The notes: a model not told the origin generated them from the letters alone. Shown: positions 1 to 9,583, numbered from the stretch's first letter. The stretch: 64,000 bases of DNA from Falsiroseomonas sp041690465 (GCF_041690465.1 NZ_JAWLHG010000017.1:38842-102841), one strand, 5' to 3'. Numbers and translations are program-made.

Positions 1-982
1 GGATGTGCCTTCCGGCGTGGATGGCGCGACCGGGGCGGTGCGGGGCGTGGCGCCGCAGGCGGCGCTGACCGTGACGTTCTTCCGCCGCAAGCCCGGGCAT
101 CTTCTGCTGCCCGGCCGCGATCTCTGCGGCGAGACGGTGCTTGCCGGGATCGCGCTGCCGGCCACCGTGCTGCCTGCCATCGCGCCCCGCGCCTGGCGCA
201 ACGGGCCGCATCTCTGGCGCATCCCACGGCCCGGCGCAGCGAGCCACAAATACGCGCGCGGCCATGTCGCGGTGGCCGCCGGGCCGGGCATGACGGGTGC
301 GGCGCGGCTGGTCGCCGCCGGCGCCCGGAGGGCGGGGGCGGGGCTGCTGAGCATCGCCGCGCCCGATGAGGCGACCGCCGCGGTGCTGCGCGCCGGCGAT
401 CCGGGCGTGATCGTCGTCGCCGATCGCGCTGCGCTGCTCGCCGATCCGCGAATCGGCGTCTGGGTGCTCGGCCCCGGGCTGCCGCCGGATGCGGCCACGC
501 TGGCGCTGCTGCGCCAGACGGTGGCAGCGGGCCGGCAGGTGGTGGCCGATGCCGGGGCGGTGCGCGCGGCGTCGGGCGATGCGGCGGCGCTCGCCGGGGT
601 GGCGATCCTGACCCCGCATGCCGGCGAGTTCGCCGCGGTGTTCGGCCCGCCGGGTGCCGACCGCCCCGCCGCGGTTCGCGCCGCCGCGGCGGCGACCGGC
701 GCGGTGGTGGTGCTGAAGGGGGCCGACACGCTGATCGCGGCGCCCGACGGGCGGCTCGCGATCAACGACAACGCGCCGCCCTGGCTGGCCACCGGCGGCA
801 CCGGCGACGTGCTGGCCGGCGTCGCGGCGGCGCTGCTCGCCCAGGGCATGGCGCCCTTCGAGGCCGCGGCCGCCGCCGTCCACCTGCATGGCGCGGCGGC
901 CCGCCTGGCAGGCCCAGGTCTGCTGGCGGAGGACCTGCCGCGTGCGATTCCGGCTGCGCTCGCAACCTTATGGCTCGATTGA
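1..982 (+). CDS. nnr: Bifunctional NAD(P)H-hydrate epimerase/dehydratase, 3' part (5' end outside window)
   Basis: This enzyme repairs damaged NAD(P)HX: an N-terminal epimerase interconverts the R and S hydrates, and a C-terminal ADP-dependent dehydratase restores NAD(P)H. The reading frame is open to the window edge. It begins in the epimerase's late signature (DVPSGVDGATG), so only the tail of the epimerase domain is present and the true start lies upstream. The complete dehydratase domain follows, with SHKYARGHVAV at its beginning, ILTPHAGEF in the middle and the nucleotide-binding ATGGTGDVLAG near the end. The stop is TGA at 980-982. The domain assignment is firm. The first GTG at position 5 is not a real start. 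Confidence 0.9.
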   Translation, partial: DVPSGVDGATGAVRGVAPQAALTVTFFRRKPGHLLLPGRDLCGETVLAGIALPATVLPAIAPRAWRNGPHLWRIPRPGAASHKYARGHVAVAAGPGMTGAARLVAAGARRAGAGLLSIAAPDEATAAVLRAGDPGVIVVADRAALLADPRIGVWVLGPGLPPDAATLALLRQTVAAGRQVVADAGAVRAASGDAAALAGVAILTPHAGEFAAVFGPPGADRPAAVRAAAAATGAVVVLKGADTLIAAPDGRLAINDNAPPWLATGGTGDVLAGVAAALLAQGMAPFEAAAAAVHLHGAAARLAGPGLLAEDLPRAIPAALATLWLD

Positions 983-1032
983 AGCGGCGCCTTCGGTCAC
1001 TATCTGCTTGAAACATGCGGTAAGGATCCGTG

Positions 1033-2481
1033 ATGTCCGATCTGGCGGAGGGCCCCGGCCTGCTTGACCGAGCGCTCCGGCGCGTCACGGCCCTCTGGCG
1101 CGACATGGCCGGCCCCGCCGCGTCGGGGAACGGGTTCGCCGAGCAGATGCGTGCCTGCCTGGAGGCGCGCGGCGGCGAGGTTTCGGCCCGTGCGCGCGCG
1201 GCGGGCCTGGCGCAGGCATACCTGGTGGCCGACCATGCCGGGCGGGACGAGTTCCTGCGTGCCCTGGCCTCCTTCGATTCCGACCACGAGGCGGTGCGTC
1301 GGGCCTGGGAGGGTGTGGCCGCCGCGAACGGCGCGGCCGAGCGCGCCGCGGCACAGGCCCGGCTGCGCCGGGCGCTGGAGCCGCCGCGGTTGCGGCTGCT
1401 CACGCAGTTCACCGCCATCCCCGACGGAGTGAAGTTCATGGTGGATCTGCGCGCCGACCTGCTGGCGCGGATGAAGGGCGACCCGCTGCTGGAGGCGCTG
1501 GAAGGCGACCTGCGCAACCTGCTCGCCGCCTGGTTCGATGTCGGCTTCCTGGAACTGCGGCGGATCGACTGGTCCTCTCCCGCTTCGTTGCTGGAGAAGC
1601 TGGTGGGCTACGAGGCGGTGCACCGCATCCGCACCTGGCGCGACCTGAAGAACCGGCTGGATTCCGATCGCCGCTGCTACGCCTTCTTCCACCCCCGCAT
1701 GCCGCAGGAGCCGCTGATCTTCGTCGAGGTCGCGCTGGTCAAGGGCATGGCGGGGAATGTGCAGCGGCTGCTGGACGAGAAGGAGCCGGTGCTGGACCCG
1801 AAGCAGGCCGACACCGCGATCTTCTACTCGATCAACAACTGCCAGCGCGGGCTGGACGGGATCAGCTTCGGCAACTTCCTGATCAAGCGCGTGGTCGCGC
1901 TGCTGGCCGACGAGTTCCGCAACCTGAAGAGCTTCGCCACCCTCTCGCCCATCCCCGGCTTCCGCCGCTGGCTGGAGGAGCGCATCGCCGCCGGCGACGC
2001 CACGCTGCTGACCGGGGACGAGGCCGGGGCGCTGCGCGAAGCCGCGCCGCCGGACCTGGCGCTGCCCGCGCCCGCGGCGGAGGGCGAGGTGCTGGAGGCG
2101 GCGCAGCTTGAGGAGGCGCCGGCGCAGACCCTGGCCAGGCTGCTGGCCCGCCGTGCCGTGGCGCGGGAGGAGCCGGTGGCGAAGCTGCTCGATCCCGTGC
2201 TTTCGCGTGCCTGCGCCCGCTACCTGCTTGCGGAGAATGGCCGCGGCGGCAAGCGCGCGCGCGACCCGGTGGCGCATTTCCACCTCTCCAACGGCGCGCG
2301 GGTGGAACGGCTCAACCCACGCGGCGACCTCAGCGAGAAGGGCTGGCGGGAGAGTGCCGGGATGATGGTGAACTACCTCTACGATCCCGCCAAGATCGAG
2401 GACTACCACGAGGACTATGCCGGGGAGGGCAAGCGCGCCGCCTCCTCCGCGGTGCGGCGCCTGGCGAAGGGCTTCATCTAG
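1033..2481 (+). CDS. Malonyl-CoA decarboxylase
   Basis: Predicted to convert malonyl-CoA to acetyl-CoA and CO2 in the cytoplasm. At 482 residues it is close to the size of characterised family members (about 450-490). The C-terminal catalytic half shows family-like stretches including ATLSPIPGFRRWLEERI, DPVAHFHLSNGARVE and a late GMMVNYLYD segment. I chose ATG 1033 because AAGGA at 1022-1026 is well spaced from it; GTG at 1030 is the alternative. No malonyl-CoA synthetase or malonate transporter is adjacent, so this looks like a stand-alone gene rather than a mat-type malonate operon. Confidence 0.9.
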   Translation: MSDLAEGPGLLDRALRRVTALWRDMAGPAASGNGFAEQMRACLEARGGEVSARARAAGLAQAYLVADHAGRDEFLRALASFDSDHEAVRRAWEGVAAANGAAERAAAQARLRRALEPPRLRLLTQFTAIPDGVKFMVDLRADLLARMKGDPLLEALEGDLRNLLAAWFDVGFLELRRIDWSSPASLLEKLVGYEAVHRIRTWRDLKNRLDSDRRCYAFFHPRMPQEPLIFVEVALVKGMAGNVQRLLDEKEPVLDPKQADTAIFYSINNCQRGLDGISFGNFLIKRVVALLADEFRNLKSFATLSPIPGFRRWLEERIAAGDATLLTGDEAGALREAAPPDLALPAPAAEGEVLEAAQLEEAPAQTLARLLARRAVAREEPVAKLLDPVLSRACARYLLAENGRGGKRARDPVAHFHLSNGARVERLNPRGDLSEKGWRESAGMMVNYLYDPAKIEDYHEDYAGEGKRAASSAVRRLAKGFI

Positions 2482-2619
2482 ACACGCACGCTCGGGAACA
2501 ACTGAAACGCGTCGCGCAACAGTTGTTGCGGCAGCAAAATGCGCCGGCAAGGTTACGCCGCCAGAAGGTCTCCCGCAGGCCCGGATGTCCCGGGCCGATC
2601 CGGACGCGGGAGACGCGAC

Positions 2620-4368
2620 ATGGCGACCACGAGCATCACCTTCGGCGACGAGAACGACCATTTCAGCGGCCAGGCCTACGAAGACGACCTGATCGTGCAG
2701 ATGGGCGGCGGCCACGACTTCGCCGAGGCGGGGCAGGGAACGAACCTGTTCTACCTGGGCAAGGGCAACGACTACTACGCCGCCACCAACACCATCGGTG
2801 GCCCCTTCGACACCAACCCGAAGACCTCGGGCAGTTCCACGGTGTACGGCGGCGAGGGCAACGACACCTTCGACTTCTACAACTCCGACGGCGTCCTGCA
2901 CGGCGGCCTCGGCAACGACCGCTACATCATCGACGGCGACGACCATCAGGTGAGCGTCGTCGAGAACGCGAACGAGGGCACCGACACGATCGAGATCAGC
3001 CTCTGGAGCAATGACACCTACCACATCCCGCAGAACGTCGAGAACCTGCAGGTCACCGACGTCTGGTACTGGGGCTTCTTCAGCGACAGCTGGGATACCA
3101 CCGACGGGAAGTACGACCACGGCAAGGCGGATGTCGGCGTCAAGATCGTCGGCAATGCGGTGGACAACGTCATCACCGGCAGCGACATGCTCGACACGCT
3201 GCAGGGCGGCGAGGGCGCCGACACGCTGCGCGGCGGGGTCTCCGCCGACAAGCTCTACGGCGAGAACGGCAACGACCACCTCCAAGGCGATCACGGCAAC
3301 GACACCCTCTCGGGCGGCGCCGGACACGACAAGCTCTACGGCGGTGCCGGCCATGACCTGATCGACGGTGGCGCCGAGAACGACACCATCGACGGCGGCT
3401 CGGGCAACGACGTCATCCACGGCGCCGCCGGCAACGACTACATCAACGGCGGCGTCGGCGCCGACACGATGAACGGTGGCGAGGGCAACGACACCTACAT
3501 CGTGATGGATGCGACCGACGTGGTTGTCGAGGCCGCCGGCGCCGGCACCGACACGGTGGTCACGCGCGTCACCTCCTACACGCTCGGCGCCAATGTCGAG
3601 AACCTGACCTTCCAGGGCAGCGCGGCCGCGCAGGGCAACGGCAACGCGCTGGGCAACGTGATGCGCGGCAGCGCCGGCGCCGACAGCCTGAACGGGCTCG
3701 ACGGCAACGACCAGCTCTTCGGCAACGATGGCGCCGACCAGCTGAAGGGCGGCAATGGCGACGACTATGCCAATGGCGGCAACGGCATCGACAGCCTCCA
3801 TGGTGAGGCCGGCAACGACCGTCTCTACGGGATGGGGGACGCCGACTACGTCACCGGCGGCGACGGCAACGACACGATCGACGGCGGAACCGGCAACGAC
3901 AATCTCCACGGCGATGCCGGCAACGACAGCATGCTTGGCGGAGCCGGAAACGACCTGATCCAGGGCGGCAGCGGCAACGACATCATCCGCGGCGGCGAGG
4001 GCAACGACAACATCTATGGCGGCCTCGGCGCCGACAAGCTCTACGGCGAGGTCGGCATGGACCGCTTCTGCTACCAGAGCCTTTCGGAGAGCAACACCGC
4101 GAACGGCCGGGACTTCATCTACGGTTTCGAGCAGGGACAGGACAAGATCGACCTCACCTGGATCGACGCCAACACGACGCTCGCGGGCAACCAGGCCTTC
4201 GCCTTCACCGGGTCGGGCGCCTTCTTCCAGAGCCCGGGCGATCTCTGGGTGAGCTCGACGCTGGTCGGCAGCAACGTGAACATGGACGTGAACGGCGACG
4301 GCCTGGCCGACATGTCCATGACCGTGGTCGGCGTGTGGAACCTGACGGCGAGCGACTTCGCGCTCTGA
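2620..4368 (+). CDS. RTX-type calcium-binding secreted protein
   Basis: A 582-residue protein without a classical signal peptide, as expected for a type I secretion substrate. It carries two blocks of glycine/aspartate-rich nonapeptides (GGxGxDxLx type) at about residues 188-297 and 348-481. Between them lie YTLGANVENL-type linker repeats. The last roughly 100 residues resemble the serralysin/RTX C-terminal secretion domain (DFIYGFEQGQDKIDL, ending SDFAL). The repeats bind calcium and fold after export. No catalytic domain is recognisable, so it may be an adhesin-like or matrix protein rather than a toxin. ATG 2620 is preferred over an in-frame start at 2539 that adds an Arg-rich tail. No T1SS genes are nearby. 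Confidence 0.85.
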   Translation: MATTSITFGDENDHFSGQAYEDDLIVQMGGGHDFAEAGQGTNLFYLGKGNDYYAATNTIGGPFDTNPKTSGSSTVYGGEGNDTFDFYNSDGVLHGGLGNDRYIIDGDDHQVSVVENANEGTDTIEISLWSNDTYHIPQNVENLQVTDVWYWGFFSDSWDTTDGKYDHGKADVGVKIVGNAVDNVITGSDMLDTLQGGEGADTLRGGVSADKLYGENGNDHLQGDHGNDTLSGGAGHDKLYGGAGHDLIDGGAENDTIDGGSGNDVIHGAAGNDYINGGVGADTMNGGEGNDTYIVMDATDVVVEAAGAGTDTVVTRVTSYTLGANVENLTFQGSAAAQGNGNALGNVMRGSAGADSLNGLDGNDQLFGNDGADQLKGGNGDDYANGGNGIDSLHGEAGNDRLYGMGDADYVTGGDGNDTIDGGTGNDNLHGDAGNDSMLGGAGNDLIQGGSGNDIIRGGEGNDNIYGGLGADKLYGEVGMDRFCYQSLSESNTANGRDFIYGFEQGQDKIDLTWIDANTTLAGNQAFAFTGSGAFFQSPGDLWVSSTLVGSNVNMDVNGDGLADMSMTVVGVWNLTASDFAL

Positions 4369-4533
4369 AACGGGACCGATGCGGGAAGCGGCGGCGGCGC
4401 ACCGGCGCTGCCGCCCTTGCCGCGTCTCCGCCGCACCGCCCTGGCGCTCGGGTCGAGCCGTGCTGAGCCCCAGCCTTCGCGCCGGCGCCGGGCCGCCCTA
4501 TCTTCCGTCCGGGCAAGGCAGCGGAGTGGGACG

Positions 4534-6918
4534 ATGACGGTGCAGCAGCCGATCCGGGCAGGCAGGCAGCCCGCCCAGCGCCTCGCCCTGCTCCGCCAGG
4601 TGGAGCGCAAGCTGCTCTGGCTCTCGGCCTGGATGATCCATCACGCCAACCATATCCGGCCCAACCGGGACGGGCTGAAGGTGGGCGGGCACCAGGCCTC
4701 CTGCGCCTCCTGCATCTCGATCATGGCGGCGCTCTATTTCGAGATCCTGCGCCCGGAGGATCGCGTGGCCGTGAAGCCGCATGCCGGCCCCGTTTTCCAC
4801 GCCATCAACTACCTGCTCGGCCGGCAATCGCGGGAGAAGCTCGCGACGCTTCGGGCATTCGGCGGCATCCAGCCCTATCCGAGCCGCGTGAAGGACGGGG
4901 CGGAGGTGGATTTCTCCACCGGCTCGGTCGGCCTCGGCGTCGCGCTGACCACCTTCGGCTCCCTGGTGCAGGATTACGTCCACCTGCACGGCATGGCGCG
5001 GCCGGACGTGCCGAGGGGGCGGCATGTCGCCGTCGTCGGCGATGCCGAGCTCGACGAGGGCAACATCTACGAGGCGCTGCTCGAGGGCTGGAAGCACGAT
5101 GTGCGAAACGTCTGGTGGGTGGTGGACTACAACCGCCAGAGCCTCGATTCCGTGGTGCCGGACCGGCTGTTCGGGCGGATCGAGGGGCTGTTCCGCGACA
5201 TGGGGTGGAACGTCGTCACGCTCAAATACGGCCGCAGGCTGCAGGCGGCCTTCGCGAGGCCGGATGGCGAGACGCTGCGCCGCTGGATCGACGACTGCCC
5301 CAACAGCCTCTACGCCGCGCTGACCTTCCAGGGGGGCGCGGCCTGGCGCAACGCCGTGCTGGCCGATCTCGGCCGCGTGCCGGGTGTGCGGGCGATCATC
5401 GATCCGCTCACCGATGACGAGCTGGCCGAGCTGATGACCAATCTCGGCGGCCACGACATCGAGACGCTGACGGAAGCCTTCCGCGCGCAGGATGCCGAGG
5501 GCGACCAGCCGACCTGCTTCATCGCCTACACCATCAAGGGCATGGGCCTGCCCTTCGCCGGCCACAAGGACAACCATGCCGGGCTGATGACGAAGGAGCA
5601 GATGGCGGCCTTCAAGGACGCCATGCGCATCCGCGACGGCCATGAATGGGACCAGTTCGAGGGGCTGGAGGCATCCGAGGCCGAGCTGCGCGCCTTCCTC
5701 GACGCCAGCCCCTTCGCGCGCCCGGTCGCGCCGGAGGGCCGGCGGCTGTCAACGCCTGTCGTGCCGGTGCCGGCCGTCATCCCGCCGCCGCGCGTGGCGC
5801 CCGGGCGCAAGCTCTCCACCCAGGGTGCCTTCGGCGAGATCCTGGCCGAGCTCGGCCGCGGCCATGGCGAGGCACAGGAGCTGGCGCAGCGCATCGTCAC
5901 CACCAGCCCGGACGTGACGGTCAGCACCAACCTCGGCCCCTGGGTGAACCGGCGCGGCATCTTCGACCGGCACCAGAAGAACGATGTGTTCCGGGACGCC
6001 AAGCTCGCCTCCGCGCAGCGCTGGGGCATGGCGCCGGAAGGGCAGCATGTCGAGCTCGGCATTGCCGAGCAGAATTTGTTTCTGCTGCTCTCGGCGCTCG
6101 GCCTCTCGCACGATCTCTACGGGGCGCGGCTGCTGCCGGTGGGGACGGTGTACGATCCCTTCGTCAATCGCGGCCTCGATGCGCTGATCTATGCCTGCTA
6201 CCAGGATGCGCGCTTCCTTCTGGTCTCCACGCCCTCCGGGCTGACGCTGGCGCCGGAGGGCGGGCAGCATCAATCCGTCAACACGCCGCTGCTCGGCATG
6301 GCGGCCGACCGCCTCGCCGCCTTCGAGCCGGCGCATGCCGACGAACTCGCGGTGCTAATGCGCTACGCCTTCGCGCACATGCAGAAGCCGGACGGTTCGG
6401 CGGTCTGGCTGCGGCTGTCCACCCGGGCCCTGGCGCAGCCTGAACGGCTGCTCGACCCGGCCGGCGTGATCGCCGGCGGCTACTGGGCGGTGCCGCCGGC
6501 GGAAGGCGCCCGGATCGCGATCGCCTACCAGGGCCCCGTCGCGCAGGAGGCGGCCGAAGCCTTCGCGCAACTGCGCGAGGAGGAGCCGGGGGCGGGGCTG
6601 CTGGCGATCACCTCGCCCGACCGCCTGCACGCCGAATGGCTCGCCGCGCGGCGGGCGCGGCGGCAGGGCAGGGCGGCGCAGCCCTCCACCATCGAGCGCC
6701 TGCTCGCCCCGCTGGCGCCTGATGCGGCGCTGGTCGGCCTGCTGGATGGCCACCCTGCGGCACATGCCTGGATCGGCGCGGTGCGCGGGCAGCGTGTGGT
6801 GCCGCTCGGCGTGGACCGCTTCGGGCAGGCCGGCGACATCCCGGACCTCTACCGGGAATACGGCCTCGACGTGGACGCCGTGCTGGATGCCTGCGCCGAG
6901 GCGCTGCTGCCGGGATGA
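4534..6918 (+). CDS. AceE/transketolase-like thiamine-diphosphate enzyme
   Basis: A 794-residue ThDP-dependent enzyme related to homodimeric pyruvate dehydrogenase E1 (AceE) and transketolase. The N-terminal domain has the ThDP motif starting GDAELDEGN and ending near DYNRQSLD, followed by FIAYTIKGMGLPF, which is AceE-like. The second half contains VELGIAEQNLF, the pyrimidine-domain glutamate region of this superfamily. It is shorter than E. coli AceE (about 890). No E2, E3 or lipoyl gene is nearby, so the substrate cannot be read from context; it could be a 2-oxoacid decarboxylase or a true transketolase. ATG 4534 follows a purine-rich GGAGTGGGA. The stop overlaps the next gene (ATGA). Confidence 0.75.
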   Translation: MTVQQPIRAGRQPAQRLALLRQVERKLLWLSAWMIHHANHIRPNRDGLKVGGHQASCASCISIMAALYFEILRPEDRVAVKPHAGPVFHAINYLLGRQSREKLATLRAFGGIQPYPSRVKDGAEVDFSTGSVGLGVALTTFGSLVQDYVHLHGMARPDVPRGRHVAVVGDAELDEGNIYEALLEGWKHDVRNVWWVVDYNRQSLDSVVPDRLFGRIEGLFRDMGWNVVTLKYGRRLQAAFARPDGETLRRWIDDCPNSLYAALTFQGGAAWRNAVLADLGRVPGVRAIIDPLTDDELAELMTNLGGHDIETLTEAFRAQDAEGDQPTCFIAYTIKGMGLPFAGHKDNHAGLMTKEQMAAFKDAMRIRDGHEWDQFEGLEASEAELRAFLDASPFARPVAPEGRRLSTPVVPVPAVIPPPRVAPGRKLSTQGAFGEILAELGRGHGEAQELAQRIVTTSPDVTVSTNLGPWVNRRGIFDRHQKNDVFRDAKLASAQRWGMAPEGQHVELGIAEQNLFLLLSALGLSHDLYGARLLPVGTVYDPFVNRGLDALIYACYQDARFLLVSTPSGLTLAPEGGQHQSVNTPLLGMAADRLAAFEPAHADELAVLMRYAFAHMQKPDGSAVWLRLSTRALAQPERLLDPAGVIAGGYWAVPPAEGARIAIAYQGPVAQEAAEAFAQLREEEPGAGLLAITSPDRLHAEWLAARRARRQGRAAQPSTIERLLAPLAPDAALVGLLDGHPAAHAWIGAVRGQRVVPLGVDRFGQAGDIPDLYREYGLDVDAVLDACAEALLPG

Positions 6919-7913
6919 GCGACCGGCCCCGGCCGCTGGGCTGGTTCGAACGTCGCCCGGAACGCCCGCAGGTCGTCGCCGCCTATCGCTACCTGCTCGG
7001 CCGCGAGCCGGAGAGCGAGGCGGTGATCGCCGCCCATCTCGCCGCCGCCTCCACCAACCGCGACCTGCGCAACCGCTTCCTCGCCTCGGCCGAGTGCCGC
7101 GCGCAGTTCGACCCGGCGCGCTGGCGGCCGATGGAGCTCGATCTGCCGCCTGCGGATGTCGAGACCGAGGCAGGGGAGGGCGCGTTGCAGGCCCTGCTCG
7201 CCCGCACCGGCCGTGCCTGGACCGGGCTGGGCGAGGCGGGGGCGCATTGGTCCGTCGTCACCGACGACCGCTTCCGCCCCGACCGGCTTGCGGAGAACCT
7301 GGCGGCCTTCGAGGCGACCGGCGCGGAGGCCTGCCGCGTGGCGCTGGCGATGCTGGCCCGGCACGGCATCGCACCCGCCGCCCTGCCGCATTGCCTTGAG
7401 TTCGGTTGCGGGGTCGGGCGGATCACGCTGCCGCTCAGCCGGCACTTCGCGCGCGTCACCGGCTGCGACATCTCCGACCCGCACCTCGGCTTCGCGCGGG
7501 AAGCCGCGGAGATCGCCGGCCGCGGCAACATCGCCTGGTGGCATGCGACGCCGGAGGCGCCCCTGCCGGCGCCGCCGTGGGATCTCTGGTTCAGCCAGCT
7601 CGTGCTGCAGCACAACCCGCCGCCGGTGAGCCGGGAGGTGCTGCGCAGGGCCTTCGCCGGGCTGGCGCCGGGCGGCGTCGCGCTGTTCCAGCTGCTGACC
7701 CATATCCGTGGCTACAGGTTCAGCATGGCCGACTACCTTGCCCGCCCGCCCGCCGCGGGGATGGAGATGCACGCCTTGCCGCAGGTGGAGGTGTTCCGCC
7801 TGGCTGCCGAGGCCGGCCTCGCCGTGCTGGAGGTGCGCGAGGACAGCCACCAGGCGACTCGCGAGGCCGGGCGCTATCTCTCCCACAGCTTCGTGCTGCG
7901 GCGGCCGGGCTGA
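6915..7913 (+). CDS. Class I SAM-dependent methyltransferase with N-terminal DUF4214-like domain
   Basis: A 332-residue protein that begins inside the stop of the upstream ThDP enzyme (ATGA overlap), so the two are probably co-translated. Residues about 15-65 (AAYRYLLGREPE through FLASAECRAQF) resemble DUF4214, a small helical domain often attached to RTX, glycan or methyltransferase proteins. From about residue 160 a Rossmann methyltransferase follows, with motif I LEFGCGVGRITLPL and the acidic GCDISDPHL at strand 2. The substrate is unknown. Coupling to the AceE/transketolase-like gene suggests a small-molecule or glycan modification role, but that is inference. Confidence 0.75.
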   Translation: MSDRPRPLGWFERRPERPQVVAAYRYLLGREPESEAVIAAHLAAASTNRDLRNRFLASAECRAQFDPARWRPMELDLPPADVETEAGEGALQALLARTGRAWTGLGEAGAHWSVVTDDRFRPDRLAENLAAFEATGAEACRVALAMLARHGIAPAALPHCLEFGCGVGRITLPLSRHFARVTGCDISDPHLGFAREAAEIAGRGNIAWWHATPEAPLPAPPWDLWFSQLVLQHNPPPVSREVLRRAFAGLAPGGVALFQLLTHIRGYRFSMADYLARPPAAGMEMHALPQVEVFRLAAEAGLAVLEVREDSHQATREAGRYLSHSFVLRRPG

Positions 7914-7970
7914 GGCCGGGCGGCGGGGGGACTCGACCGGCGGCATGGCTTGTCGCATTTCTTGGCGCGC

Positions 7971-8051
7971 GCGGGCGTGGTGGAACGGTAGACACGCTGG
8001 ATTTAGGTTCCAGTGGCGCAAGCCATGGGGGTTCGAGTCCCTCCGCCCGCA
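7971..8051 (+). tRNA. tRNA-Leu (anticodon TAG)
   Basis: A cloverleaf can be drawn directly. Acceptor arm GCGGGCG (7971-7977) pairs with CGCCCGC (8044-8050). The anticodon stem CTGGA/TCCAG encloses the loop TTTAGGT with anticodon TAG. There is a long type II variable arm, and the T arm contains GGTTCGAGTCC. CCA is not encoded. Position 5' of tig is typical of alphaproteobacteria. Confidence 0.95.
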
Positions 8052-8106
8052 TGATCCGTTGCCCTCGAGCGGCGGGCGCAGCCTCCGGCCGCTTGCCTTT
8101 CGCGCC
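8052..8106 (+). repeat. Dispersed GC-rich repeat, copy A
   Basis: About 55 bases immediately after tRNA-Leu match the segment at 38974-39029 with roughly eight mismatches. Shared blocks are TGATCCG, TGCCCTC, CGGGCGC and GCCTCCGGCCGC. The core can form a small hairpin (here the imperfect pair GCAGCC/GGCCGC around TCC). Its intergenic position and core palindrome suggest a REP-like element. Confidence 0.55.
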
Positions 8107-8242
8107 GTCACGGGTGCCGCTCCTGGCCGGGCAGGATCGGGCTCGCCCCATTGCCCCCTGGGCCGCACGGCGCTAACGGGGCGGGCTTGATCGCGTTGGG
8201 CGGTCCCCGCCGTGGGGCCGCGAGAAGGATTCCGGAGTCACC

Positions 8243-9583
8243 ATGCAGGTCACCGAGCTGCCGGCCGAGGGGCTGAAGAGGGCATTCCAGGTTGTCGTGC
8301 CCGCGGCGAGCCTCGCCGAACGGCGCGACGCACGCCTGAAGAAGCTCGGAACCGAGCTGCGCCTGCCGGGCTTCCGCCCCGGCAAGGTGCCGCCCGCCGT
8401 CGTCAAGGCGCGCTACGGCGCCGCGGTGCAGGGCGAGGTGCTCGAGGAGAGCGTCAACGAGGCCACCCGCCAGGTGATCGCCGATCGCGGCCTGCGCCCC
8501 GCCCTGCAGCCGAAGATCGAGCTGGTGAACTACAGCGACGGCGCTGACCTGGAGTACAAGCTCGACCTGGAGCTCCTGCCCGAGATCCCGATGCCGGACT
8601 TCGCCGCCATCAGCCTGGAACGCGAGAAGGCGACCCCGGGCGACGAGCAGGTGGACGAGTTCCTCAAGACCATGCGCGAGCGCCTGGCCGGCACCGAGGA
8701 CGTGGCCGAGGCCCGTCCCGCCGCCAAGGGCGACATCCTGGTCTGCGATTTCGAGGGCCGGCTGAAGAACGAGGACGGCACCCTGGCCGAGCCTTTCCAG
8801 GGCGGCACCGCCTCCGAGATGCCGATCGAGGTGGCGGGGACCGGCTTCATCCCGGGCTTCACCGAGCAGCTCGAGGGGATGTCGCCCGGCGAGAAGAAGG
8901 ATATCGAGGTCGCCTTCCCCGCCGAATACGGCTCCGCCGAGCTGGCCGGCAAGCAGGCGGTCTTCGCGATCACCGCTAAGTCCTTGAAGCACAAGGTCCT
9001 GCCGGAGCTCGACGACGAATTCGCCAAGCGCCTCGGCGTGGACGACCTGGCGGCGCTGCGCGCCCGCGTGGTGGAGAACCTGCAGCGCGAATACGACGCG
9101 CTGGCGCGGATGAAGGTGAAGCGCGCCCTGCTCGACGCGCTGGCCGAACAGGCCAGCTTCACCGTGCCGGAAGGCATGGTGGAGGCCGAGTTCGCCCAGA
9201 TCTGGCAGCGCGTCGAGGCCGACCTCAAGGCCGGGCGGCTGGACGAGGACGACAAGGGCAAGGACGAGGACACGCTGAAGGCCGAGTACCGCGGCATCGC
9301 CGAACGCCGGATCCGGCTCGGCCTGCTGCTCTCGGAGATCGGGCGGACCAACAACATCCAGGTCACGAACGACGAGCTGGCCGGGGCGATGCGCGCCGAG
9401 GCCGGCCGCTATCCCGGCCAGGAGAAGCAGGTGCTCGACTACTTCCGCAGCAACCCCCAGGCTGTGGATGGCCTGCGCGCCCCGATCTTCGAGGAGAAGG
9501 TCGTGGACTTCGTGCTGGAACTCGCCAAGGTCAGCGAGAAGCCGGTGGCGCCGAACGAGCTGACCGCCAACGCCGGCGGCTGA
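8243..9583 (+). CDS. tig: Trigger factor, ribosome-associated chaperone and peptidyl-prolyl isomerase
   Basis: This 446-residue chaperone binds the ribosomal exit tunnel and receives nascent chains. The N-terminal ribosome-binding domain carries the signature GFRPGKVP at about residues 45-52. The FKBP-type PPIase domain starts near KGDILVCDFEGRL (about residue 162), and a helical C-terminal chaperone domain ends with ELAKVSEKPVAPNE. Length is standard. ATG 8243 is preceded by GGAG at 8234. It heads the tig-clpP-clpX-lon-hupB block, an arrangement conserved in alphaproteobacteria. Confidence 0.97.
   Translation: MQVTELPAEGLKRAFQVVVPAASLAERRDARLKKLGTELRLPGFRPGKVPPAVVKARYGAAVQGEVLEESVNEATRQVIADRGLRPALQPKIELVNYSDGADLEYKLDLELLPEIPMPDFAAISLEREKATPGDEQVDEFLKTMRERLAGTEDVAEARPAAKGDILVCDFEGRLKNEDGTLAEPFQGGTASEMPIEVAGTGFIPGFTEQLEGMSPGEKKDIEVAFPAEYGSAELAGKQAVFAITAKSLKHKVLPELDDEFAKRLGVDDLAALRARVVENLQREYDALARMKVKRALLDALAEQASFTVPEGMVEAEFAQIWQRVEADLKAGRLDEDDKGKDEDTLKAEYRGIAERRIRLGLLLSEIGRTNNIQVTNDELAGAMRAEAGRYPGQEKQVLDYFRSNPQAVDGLRAPIFEEKVVDFVLELAKVSEKPVAPNELTANAGG

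Noticed and set aside
2539..2619. Upstream extension of the RTX gene giving a longer N-terminus
   Set aside because: The extra codons encode an Arg/Pro-rich stretch, and ATG 2620 gives a start typical of RTX proteins.
3180..4060. Regular short repeats resembling a CRISPR-like or satellite array
   Set aside because: The periodicity of about 27 bases is in frame and encodes RTX nonapeptides, with no spacer-like unique segments.
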